This document shows positions 23,988 through 31,232 of a stretch of DNA of 49,605 bases, one piece after another (position 1 is the stretch's first letter; every line of letters starts with the position of its first letter). The notes below the pieces were generated by a model. The model did no database searches, had not been told where the DNA came from, and saw only the letters and a program-made list of their open reading frames with translations. Source of the DNA: a bacterium (lineage in GTDB: Bacteria > Acidobacteriota > Aminicenantia > Aminicenantales > Aminicenantaceae); assembly GCA_018335295.1 (NCBI GenBank), contig JAGXKI010000014.1, forward strand, positions 1 through 49,605, in the 5' to 3' direction. The position numbers and the translations under genes were made by a program.

Positions 23988-24945
23988 TCACATAGGTGAG
24001 CCATTTTTGGTATTTTTGGGTTTTCCCACTCACGGCATCCATGTAGGTTTCGGATAATTTTTTGGTGATTTCTCCGATTTTTCCGTCTCCAACCTTAAAT
24101 TCTTTCATCTGATTTGAAGAATCGGAGTCGTCGGTGACCCGGACGATGGGAGCAATCTGAACCGCGGTCCCAGAAAAGAAAGCTTCATCAGCCTGGGTGA
24201 ATTCTTCTTTGGTGATAGCTCCGATGGTGGTTTTTATCCCCAGGTCATGGGCTATTTCCAGAACGCTGTCCCGGGTGATTCCTTCCAGAATGGATTCCGA
24301 TTGATGGTTTGTTTTGAGGACCCCGTCTTTGACAATGAATATATTTTCGCCGGGACCTTCTGCCACATTCCCTTCCAGGTTAAGGAATACCGCTTCATCA
24401 AAACCTTTGGACCGGGCCATCAGCCCACAGATGGTGGATTGGACATAGATTCCGCCCAGTTTAGCGGTCATATCGTATTGACTGTGATGGATCCGTCTCC
24501 AGGGGAGGATGTAAACATGGACGCCTGTCGTGGATTTTTCCCCCAGATAAGCTCCCCATTCCCAGGCTGATATCACCAGTTCCACGGGACAAAATTGGGG
24601 AACCAAACCCAGATTCCCGTAGGAGTAGTAAAGGAGAGGGCGGATGTAGGCCGCATCCAGTTTGTTTTCTTTCATCACCGCTATGATGGCTTCAGTGATC
24701 TGCTGTTTGGTGTAAGGGACATCCATCATCAGGACCGATGCGGAATTCATGAATCGGTCCACGTGTTCCGGGAGGCGAAAAATACCCGCTCCTTGAGGAG
24801 TTTTGTAGGCACGGATTCCCTCGAAAACCGAACTTCCGTAGTGGAGGGCGTGGGTCATGGCGTGTACACTGGGTTGAGACCATTCGTAAAATTTTCCCAT
24901 GTACCAGTATTTTTTTGCTTTAGGAAAATGTGAGTTATCAAACAT
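23977..24945 (-). CDS. ilvE: branched-chain amino acid aminotransferase
   Basis: A 322-residue class IV (D-amino-acid-type fold) PLP aminotransferase. It transfers the amino group between valine, leucine or isoleucine and 2-oxoglutarate. It begins with a YMGKFYEWSQPSVHAMTHAL sequence typical of IlvE and continues HYGSSVFEGIRAY. The PLP lysine is in LGGIYVQS, with the phosphate-binding region at VAEGPGENIF and EGITRDSVLE. Length is slightly above E. coli IlvE. It is the first gene of a leftward unit with the DUF123 gene and trmO. Confidence 0.93.
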   Translation of the reverse strand: MFDNSHFPKAKKYWYMGKFYEWSQPSVHAMTHALHYGSSVFEGIRAYKTPQGAGIFRLPEHVDRFMNSASVLMMDVPYTKQQITEAIIAVMKENKLDAAYIRPLLYYSYGNLGLVPQFCPVELVISAWEWGAYLGEKSTTGVHVYILPWRRIHHSQYDMTAKLGGIYVQSTICGLMARSKGFDEAVFLNLEGNVAEGPGENIFIVKDGVLKTNHQSESILEGITRDSVLEIAHDLGIKTTIGAITKEEFTQADEAFFSGTAVQIAPIVRVTDDSDSSNQMKEFKVGDGKIGEITKKLSETYMDAVSGKTQKYQKWLTYVNEK

Positions 24946-25020
24946 AATGACTCCTTTTTATTTTTATGAATGGTTCTTTATGAAACCTATGTTTGTGATT
25001 TTGAATCAATCCTTTCTTTA

Positions 25021-25659
25021 TCATTTTTTCACCGCCTTCAGGACCACAAAACCACCCTTTGTGTAGCCCTTTTGAGGCGGCTCCACCTCATGAATATGAG
25101 GAGGAGAATGACACAAGGTTTGCCAAGCGGTTTTGAATTCCAGATGGGCTTTAGGGAACATCTCCAGAATTTGAGAAACAGAGTAAAAATGGGCGGCGTG
25201 GTAAAACTGACTCCGGGAAGCCTTTTGTCTGTAGAATTTTCCCCACGAGCTCTCTTTATTGATCATGGCCACGATCAATTCCCCACTTTGTTGGAGTGTT
25301 TCATGGGCCTGTTCAAGCAATTTCAAGGGATCCTGAACAAAGCATATTGTTATCACAATTGAAATAAAATGAAAAGTTTCTTTTTGAAAGGGAAGGTTTT
25401 CTCCTCTTCCCTGGACTACCTTTATGTTCCGGCTTTGAGCCATCCGGAGCATGTTCAGTGAGGGGTCCAGGCCGAGGGGAACGGAGAAGGGCGCCGCGAA
25501 CCTCCCTGTTCCCACCCCGATTTCCAGGCCTAGCCCCCGGTCAGGCAAAGATTTTTCCAAAGTTTGGAGTTCTGAGTGGTAGACCTCTGGATGACATTCA
25601 TACCACTGGTCATATTTTTCCCAGTTCTGGTCGAAAATATTCACGCTGTCCTGTTTCAT
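25021..25659 (-). CDS. class I SAM-dependent methyltransferase
   Basis: A 212-residue methyltransferase with motif I LEIGVGTGRFAAPF, the post-I acidic region LGLDPSLNML and motif IV ETFHFISIVITICFV. The acceptor is unknown. Its ATG overlaps the stop of the DUF6125 gene (ATGA at 25656-25659), so the two are cotranscribed and may act together. Confidence 0.85.
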   Translation of the reverse strand: MKQDSVNIFDQNWEKYDQWYECHPEVYHSELQTLEKSLPDRGLGLEIGVGTGRFAAPFSVPLGLDPSLNMLRMAQSRNIKVVQGRGENLPFQKETFHFISIVITICFVQDPLKLLEQAHETLQQSGELIVAMINKESSWGKFYRQKASRSQFYHAAHFYSVSQILEMFPKAHLEFKTAWQTLCHSPPHIHEVEPPQKGYTKGGFVVLKAVKK

Positions 25660-26174
25660 TTTTTAGGTTTAAGGGTAAACTCCCACGAGCACCATACATC
25701 CGGGGGATGAGGATCTGGGGGGCATACCAAGCACCGGGTTTCAATCTCAGAGTCTATGGTCCGGGCGAACCCGGAGTACTCCGCGATACCTACGGATTTG
25801 CAGGGAAAATCAGGAAGTCCTTTTCGTTTTCGTGCCTCCTGGACCCGGCACCGTTTCATCCGGAAGACACAGCGTTGGTCGCTCACTTCATCTACTTCTT
25901 GAACATTGATATGTGCGTACAGTCTGAACTTCAAAGCCTGGATGAGAGCGGGAATGCCTCCCCCCGGCTTCATATTCAGTCGTTTCATGATTCTTTTGGC
26001 TTCAATGACGGTGAATTTTTCCCAGGCTTTCCGGTCCAGTTCCAAGGCCGCCTCCATCCCGTATTTCTCTTCTACCGCTTGAAACCAGAGCCCGTCATGG
26101 GCCAACCAATTTTTGGAAGCATCGGTTAAGAATTCGCGGAGTTCCTGTGAAGTCAAATCTTTAATTTCTTTCAT
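25656..26174 (-). CDS. DUF6125-type cysteine-containing protein
   Basis: A 172-residue protein. Its N-terminal helical part (WLAHDGLWFQAVEEKYGMEA) and its cysteine pattern (RCVFRMKRCRVQEARKRKG, then CLVCPPDPHPPDVWCSWEF) match the DUF6125 / aminothiazoline-hydrolase-like group. Function is unknown. The conserved cysteines may bind metal or carry out thiol chemistry. It is coupled to the methyltransferase gene downstream. Confidence 0.7.
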   Translation of the reverse strand: MKEIKDLTSQELREFLTDASKNWLAHDGLWFQAVEEKYGMEAALELDRKAWEKFTVIEAKRIMKRLNMKPGGGIPALIQALKFRLYAHINVQEVDEVSDQRCVFRMKRCRVQEARKRKGLPDFPCKSVGIAEYSGFARTIDSEIETRCLVCPPDPHPPDVWCSWEFTLKPKK

Positions 26175-26252
26175 AATGTTTTCTTTACCCTTTGAAAATT
26201 AGCCTGAAATATTCATAAAAAAGGCCGATACTTATTTTCAAAAATAACTCAG

Positions 26253-27191
26253 TCAATTCGGTTCATAATAGACCGAATCCTGGTGGGGGACATACTTGAT
26301 TTTCCCATCCTCAAGGAGAAAATTTAGATATTTGAGGATTTCATTTTGATGTTTGCCCAATGAAGCGGAGATATCAGAGAGAGTCACCGGCCTCCGACGG
26401 ACCAAGGAGAGGATGGCCTCTTCCAGGTCTTGGGAAGGTTGAGTCTGTCCTTTTTTATGGAATTCAGCAATGATTTCACAGTGGGCTCCCAGTTCATTTT
26501 TTATCTCTTCAATTTTCTCCGGAGTTAAGGGCCGGGCATATTCTTCGGCCGGAGGACGAATCACTGTATTGAGCTGAACCTTTTCTGGTTGAATTTCGGA
26601 TATGACCTGCTTGAGTTTTTGAATATGAGGGGGAGAGTCATTGATCCCTTTAATCAGCATCACCTCGAGCCAAATGGAACCCTGGAAATTTCCCCGGAAT
26701 GTTTTCAGCCCTTGGATGCATTTGTCCGCGGTGATATGGGGATGAGGTCGGTTGATTTGAGAGAAAAGACGCTGGGTGGCTGCATCCAGGGAGGGTACCA
26801 CAAGGTCCGCCGACTTCAGGGCTTTTCTTACTTCTTTTCGGTAGAGGAGAGTGGTGTTGGTGAGTACGGCCACAGGGATGCGGGTGAATTTCTTGATTTC
26901 TCTAATCAACTCACCAATCGAAAAGTTGAGGGAAGGTTCTCCGGAACCGGAAAAAGTGATGTAGTCAATCTGCTGGCCGGATTGGATGGCTTTTCTGATT
27001 TGAGAAAGAATTTGATTAGGAGGATAGGGGTTTTTTCTTCGGATGGTCTTGTGAGTGGTAGGACCGAGCTGACAGTACACACAGTCAAGAGTGCATGTCT
27101 TGAAAGGGATGACATCGATTCCCAGGGAGTATCCCAGACGTCGGGAGGGGACAGGGCCGTAGACATAAACCGGTTTATTTTTAGCTGACAT
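26253..27191 (-). CDS. radical SAM protein (COG0731-like) with C-terminal helix-turn-helix domain
   Basis: A 312-residue protein. The radical SAM cluster motif CTLDCVYCQ lies after a conserved YGPVPSRRLGYSLGID start. SGSGEPS is the SAM-binding glycine motif. The C-terminal about 65 residues (LEEAILSLVRRRPVTLSDIS...YLNFLLEDGKIKYV) look like a winged-helix domain. The reaction is unknown; relatives include tRNA-wyosine-like and regulatory radical SAM enzymes. It follows the DUF6485 gene by 9 nt. Confidence 0.85.
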   Translation of the reverse strand: MSAKNKPVYVYGPVPSRRLGYSLGIDVIPFKTCTLDCVYCQLGPTTHKTIRRKNPYPPNQILSQIRKAIQSGQQIDYITFSGSGEPSLNFSIGELIREIKKFTRIPVAVLTNTTLLYRKEVRKALKSADLVVPSLDAATQRLFSQINRPHPHITADKCIQGLKTFRGNFQGSIWLEVMLIKGINDSPPHIQKLKQVISEIQPEKVQLNTVIRPPAEEYARPLTPEKIEEIKNELGAHCEIIAEFHKKGQTQPSQDLEEAILSLVRRRPVTLSDISASLGKHQNEILKYLNFLLEDGKIKYVPHQDSVYYEPN

Positions 27192-27200
27192 CGAACTTAA

Positions 27201-27404
27201 TTAAACTTTGTCTTTGTAAACTTCGATAAATTTTTCTAAGGAACGGTCGTAGGTTTTCTCCACCTCATCAGGGAAGAGGCAGGCTGGAAGTTCTCCCATT
27301 TTCCAATGGTATTGGATGCACTCGCAGCACACCCCCTTTCGAGGACAGGGTTCGTAGGTGCAGTTGCATATTTGCTGATTTTGTTCTTCACTGCATTCTT
27401 TCAT
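27201..27404 (-). CDS. small cysteine-rich protein (DUF6485-like)
   Basis: A 67-residue protein with the pattern [21 protein letters not shown] and then [18 protein letters not shown], fitting the DUF6485 family. The six closely spaced cysteines suggest bound zinc or an iron-sulfur cluster. The ribosome site TGGAG precedes ATG 27404. It lies between the NifU-like scaffold and the radical SAM gene and may serve cluster delivery, by context only. Confidence 0.8.
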   Translation of the reverse strand: MKECSEEQNQQICNCTYEPCPRKGVCCECIQYHWKMGELPACLFPDEVEKTYDRSLEKFIEVYKDKV

Positions 27405-27426
27405 GGTTTACTCCAGGTTTAAAGGG

Positions 27427-27900
27427 TTAAATTTTCCTGTAATGTTTTTTCCAAGGAGATTTTTTTTGAGAGAGATAGTCCGCTAGAGCCCGGCGCAGGG
27501 TATCCGATGCCAGCTGGGCGCAGTGGACATCTTCTTGGGGGAGGCCTTTCAAGTTTTTGAGTATGGCCTCGGTGCTTACCTGAGCCAGGACTTGGGTGAA
27601 ATTTTTATTTTTGGCCAGTTCTGTGGCAGTGCTCCCACAGGCTATGGTAGTTCCACATCCGTCGGTCTGGAAAGTGCACTCAGTGATGGTTTGGTTTTTC
27701 ATTTTTATAAACATTTCCATGCTGTCACCGCAGGTACCCTTTACTTGGGCGTAGCCATCCGGGTTTTCCATCTTCTGGAAATTTCGAGGGTTCTGCCAGT
27801 GGTCGATCACCACCTCTGAATAGCGTTTTTTAATCTGCTCCATAATCTGGTTTTGGAGCTGTTGGGCAAATTTATCCAAGTCTTCATCCTTCACAGACAT
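27427..27900 (-). CDS. NifU/IscU-like iron-sulfur cluster scaffold protein
   Basis: A 157-residue scaffold. The three cluster-ligand cysteines are in GTCGDSMEM, DGCGTTIACGS and VHCAQLASDTLRRAL. The start ATG at 27900 is preferred because GGAGGAAAG precedes it. An upstream in-frame extension to 27993 lacks a ribosome site. It probably assembles clusters for the many ferredoxin-type proteins around it. No cysteine desulfurase gene is visible nearby. Confidence 0.88.
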   Translation of the reverse strand: MSVKDEDLDKFAQQLQNQIMEQIKKRYSEVVIDHWQNPRNFQKMENPDGYAQVKGTCGDSMEMFIKMKNQTITECTFQTDGCGTTIACGSTATELAKNKNFTQVLAQVSTEAILKNLKGLPQEDVHCAQLASDTLRRALADYLSQKKSPWKKHYRKI

Positions 27901-28042
27901 TTCTTTCCTCCGGGGGAGATGGAAATTTAATTTTTGATTTTTCATTATAGCAAAAAGAAAGAGGGATGAAAAATTGAGCGCTTTGAGTTTCAATGAGGGC
28001 TGCGCATAAAAGCGGTCCAGGATGTGGGAATTGAGATAAAAT

Positions 28043-28468
28043 TTACATAAAGATTTCCTCTTGAGCGGGATTGGGACCCTTTTTTTCGATTCTTTTGTTG
28101 AATTCCGTGGTCACCTTGACATACCTGGAGGCTTCCGACGCCGAGACCCACCACAGCCCGATGCGCTCGGCATCCAGGTTCAGGGTTTCAAACATTTTCT
28201 GCATCATCACATATCGGCGGCGGGCGTTGTAGTTTCCTTTTTGGTAATGGCAGTCTCCAGGATGGCAGCCCATCATCATGATTCCATCCGCTCCTCTTAG
28301 GAAAGCTCTCAGCACAAACAAGGGGTCGATTCTTCCCGAACACATCACCCGGATGACCTTAATGGAAGGGGGCATTTTCATTCGGGAGGTGCCTGCGAGG
28401 TCAGCTCCTGTATAGGCGCACCAATTACACAAAAATCCGATGATTTTAGGTTCAAATTCAGGGTCCAT
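28043..28468 (-). CDS. MvhD-like hydrogenase/heterodisulfide reductase delta subunit (copy 1)
   Basis: A 141-residue electron-transfer subunit of the MvhD family, which joins a [2Fe-2S] or [4Fe-4S] centre to HdrA. The cysteines are in FLCNWCAYTGAD, RVMCSGRID and MGCHPGDCHY. The start at 28468 gives an 8-nt gap from AGGAGG. ATG 28474 is in frame but only 2 nt from it. It is the last gene of the Hdr operon. It carries the same signature cysteines as copy 2 (30749-31174), but the two are clearly diverged. Confidence 0.9.
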   Translation of the reverse strand: MDPEFEPKIIGFLCNWCAYTGADLAGTSRMKMPPSIKVIRVMCSGRIDPLFVLRAFLRGADGIMMMGCHPGDCHYQKGNYNARRRYVMMQKMFETLNLDAERIGLWWVSASEASRYVKVTTEFNKRIEKKGPNPAQEEIFM

Positions 28469-28495
28469 TTTCATTGCCTCCTGAGTGAATGAATT

Positions 28496-29614
28496 TTAAG
28501 ATTGCTCTCCGATTTCTTTGAATTCTTCCTCTTTGTATGTTCCTGAGGGAACCGGCTCTTCGATATCCTTTCCGGGGGTGTATTGAAATTTCTTCTGCAC
28601 CGCCTCTCCCACTTTAGTGAAAATAGAGGATACCGGTATGTCCACCGGACATACATCGGAACACATCCCGCATCCTACGCAGGAAATACTCGTGTGCATC
28701 AGCCGTCCCAGGTGATAAAATACGGTATCCGGAGGAAGCCGCAGTCCTCCTCTGAGATCCAGGTACCGTTCGAAAGTTTGGGGGAGGTGTTCATTCTGTT
28801 GGGAATCGAAAAAGCACAAATCACAGTAACAGATGGGGCACACATGGCTGCACCCATGGCACCCTATGCATCTTCCAAAAATTTGGACTAATCCTTCAAT
28901 TTCTGGTTTTTCAGCTTCCACCTGGTCAAACATTTTCTTCCGTCCTTCTTTTCTTTTATCTAAAAGCTCTTGGGTTTGCTTGTTTGTGATTTCTTTCTCC
29001 GCGGCTTTACTTCCTTTGATTCCCTCCACAAAGCTTTCTCCTTTGGAGGTATTCAAAAAAATTTCACACTCTTTCTCCGAATCTTTGCTTCCGGCTACAG
29101 ATACCACTATGTCAGCATTTTGAGGGATGAAGTCCACACACCCTTTGCAGGTGGATCTTATCTCAGAGAACACTTCATTTTTTTGGGCGGACTTCCAATA
29201 AGAAGAAAGCTTCTCTTTTAAACCTCCGTTGACACTCATCTGCAGGGGAAACACTCCAGGGCAGGTTTGACTGATCAGCAGAATGTTTTCCACCCCTCCC
29301 TGAGCACGTTTGGCCAGTTCGATAAAGGCCCGTATCTCACAGGGTTTGGCTACAACGGCCAGAGGCTGAGGGCTCGGTCCTTTGAGAGTCAGATGAGAAA
29401 GGATTTTTCCTGCATTGGAAGGCATGAGAGGATAGAGAGGCCGGGTATTGGGAAGTTCTTGGGGATTTGTGATCAAGGAATATCCCATTCCCTGTTGGGG
29501 GGATCTTTCCTTAAGAGTTACAATGCCCTTGACTTTTTCTTCTGAAAGGAGAAACCGGAGAAGTTCTTTGGTTCCTTCTTGGACTCCTTGACTTAATTTC
29601 AGGACTTTAGGCAT
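28496..29614 (-). CDS. FrhB/FdhB-like 4Fe-4S dicluster subunit (copy 1)
   Basis: A 372-residue protein. The N-terminal half resembles the FrhB/FdhB (F420 hydrogenase or formate dehydrogenase beta) fold, with the motif AKPCEIRAFIELAKR. A ferredoxin-like section follows with CIGCHGCSHVCPICYC and CVGCGMCSDVCPVDIP. The start at 29614 overlaps the upstream gene by 8 nt. The frame stays open further upstream, but that stretch lies inside the next gene and is a shadow. It likely passes electrons between HdrA/MvhD and a soluble donor. The donor (NADH, formate, ferredoxin) is unknown. Confidence 0.85.
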   Translation of the reverse strand: MPKVLKLSQGVQEGTKELLRFLLSEEKVKGIVTLKERSPQQGMGYSLITNPQELPNTRPLYPLMPSNAGKILSHLTLKGPSPQPLAVVAKPCEIRAFIELAKRAQGGVENILLISQTCPGVFPLQMSVNGGLKEKLSSYWKSAQKNEVFSEIRSTCKGCVDFIPQNADIVVSVAGSKDSEKECEIFLNTSKGESFVEGIKGSKAAEKEITNKQTQELLDKRKEGRKKMFDQVEAEKPEIEGLVQIFGRCIGCHGCSHVCPICYCDLCFFDSQQNEHLPQTFERYLDLRGGLRLPPDTVFYHLGRLMHTSISCVGCGMCSDVCPVDIPVSSIFTKVGEAVQKKFQYTPGKDIEEPVPSGTYKEEEFKEIGEQS

Positions 29615-30752
29615 TTTTTCCCTCCCCTTTTGAGTAAGTTTTGCGGTAAGGCGTTTCCACTTCATGGAATTCTTCTTCTTTGTACACAGAAAAAGGAAGA
29701 GGCTCTTCTCTATTCCTGCCGGGTGAATACTGGAAAAGCTTCTGGGTTTGGTCGGCCACCAGGCTGAACAGTTGAGCCACCGGAATATCCATGGGGCATG
29801 CATCTTCACAGGTGCCGCAGGAAACGCAGGAGTGAACCATATGGGACATACGACCCAATTGAAAGAGCAGTGTATCGGTAGGGAGGCGTAAACTTCCTTT
29901 TTTCTTCGCCCGTTTAAGAAAATCATCCACAGGCAGGTCAAAGGCTTCCGAATCAAAGTAGCACTGGCGGCAGTAGCATACAGGACAGGCCCTCATGCAG
30001 TTGTGGCAGTTGATGCACTGGTTGAAGAATTCAAGAAGTTTATCGGGGCCTCCAGCCTTTGTTTTAAGGTCTTCATGGAATTGGGCTCTTTCTTGGAGCC
30101 GTTGTTCTTTGAGTTCTTTAACCTTGGATTCCCAGGAATCAACGGATTGATCTCCCTGGTTACCCATGGTCTCCTGTATCTTTTTCCCTTGCTCGCTGGA
30201 AGAGATCAGGAACACTCTGCCTTTTTCGGCTCCCCAACGTCCCACATGTAAATCTCCTGTAGTGGTGCTGAATTCTCTGCATACCTGACACACCGGCCTC
30301 ATGGATTCTGTTTTTCTGTTCTCCAGTGCCTCCTGGAAGACCTTATCTTTCTCCCGAGGATTCTCCAGGTAATCGGAGAGGGGTAAGGCTCCGGGACAAT
30401 CCAGGCTCAAGAAAAGGATATTCTCCAGCTCAGCTTGTTTGAGTTTGGATAACTCTGTGGCCGCTCTTATTTCACAGGGGCGCATGGCGGCCAGGATTTT
30501 TTGATTTGTTTTGCCGTATTGGGTGAGACTGGAAACGGCTTTGGCTCCCTGTACCGGCATAACCGGGGGGAGGGGAGTGGCTTCTTCCAGAAGGGATGGA
30601 TTCTTTATGAGCAAATAAGCAAAAGAATCTCCGGAAGGGACCCGACTGGGAAGGAGAACGGCGTCAAATCCTCCTGATTCCAGTCCCTTTTTCAGGAAAT
30701 CAATCAGGGTTTGATTCAAATCTTTTTCCACCGGAAGCGTTGTTCCTTTCAT
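29607..30752 (-). CDS. FrhB/FdhB-like 4Fe-4S dicluster subunit (copy 2)
   Basis: A 381-residue paralogue of the gene at 28496-29614. It has RPCEIRAATELSKLK in the N-terminal half and CINCHNCMRACPVCYC and CVSCGTCEDACPMDIP near the C-terminus. It ends in the same SVYKEEEFHEVE-type tail as copy 1. Its ATG overlaps the MvhD copy 2 stop. It differs from copy 1 in most positions, so the duplication is old and the two probably have separate partners. Confidence 0.85.
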   Translation of the reverse strand: MKGTTLPVEKDLNQTLIDFLKKGLESGGFDAVLLPSRVPSGDSFAYLLIKNPSLLEEATPLPPVMPVQGAKAVSSLTQYGKTNQKILAAMRPCEIRAATELSKLKQAELENILFLSLDCPGALPLSDYLENPREKDKVFQEALENRKTESMRPVCQVCREFSTTTGDLHVGRWGAEKGRVFLISSSEQGKKIQETMGNQGDQSVDSWESKVKELKEQRLQERAQFHEDLKTKAGGPDKLLEFFNQCINCHNCMRACPVCYCRQCYFDSEAFDLPVDDFLKRAKKKGSLRLPTDTLLFQLGRMSHMVHSCVSCGTCEDACPMDIPVAQLFSLVADQTQKLFQYSPGRNREEPLPFSVYKEEEFHEVETPYRKTYSKGEGKNA

Positions 30753-31174
30753 GTTTCCTTCCTTTCTTTGAGAGGATTGGGACCCAGATTTTTGATGTGT
30801 TCATTGAATTCAGCCGCTGTATCCGCGAATCTTTTTCCTTCCCCGTGAGCCACGTATCTGAACCAGACCCTGTCTGCTCCTAACCCCAAGGAATCCAGGA
30901 TGGACTTGATGGAAGCCACCCTTCTTCGGGCTCTGAAATTCCCGTCATTGTAGTGGCAGTCTCCGGGATGGCATCCACTGATGACGATTCCATCAGCGCC
31001 CTCCACAAAGGCTCTTAAGAGATGGAGAGGAGAGATAGCTCCGGTACAGTTGACTCTGAAAGGAATGACGTTTTCTGGATAATACAAATGATGAGCTGAG
31101 GCTGTTTCAGATCCTCCTGTTCCGCACCAGCTGCACATAAAATAAATGATTTTAGGTTTGAAATCCTCGCTCAT
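30749..31174 (-). CDS. MvhD-like delta subunit (copy 2)
   Basis: A 141-residue MvhD-type subunit with cysteines in FMCSWCGTGGSE, RVNCTGAIS and SGCHPGDCHYNDG. The start at 31174 follows AAAGGAGG; nine further in-frame codons upstream are not supported. It lies directly downstream of the double HdrA gene and is coupled (ATGA) to the FrhB-like copy 2. Confidence 0.9.
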   Translation of the reverse strand: MSEDFKPKIIYFMCSWCGTGGSETASAHHLYYPENVIPFRVNCTGAISPLHLLRAFVEGADGIVISGCHPGDCHYNDGNFRARRRVASIKSILDSLGLGADRVWFRYVAHGEGKRFADTAAEFNEHIKNLGPNPLKERKET

Positions 31175-31232
31175 GATTCCTCCTTTGTGGGGATAACTCA
31201 CATAAATATCATATCCATTTGCCTCACTCCGT

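Noticed and set aside
29615-29956. Upstream extension of FrhB-like copy 1
   Set aside because: It lies inside copy 2 in another frame; ATG 29614 with a purine-rich ribosome site gives a family-like start.
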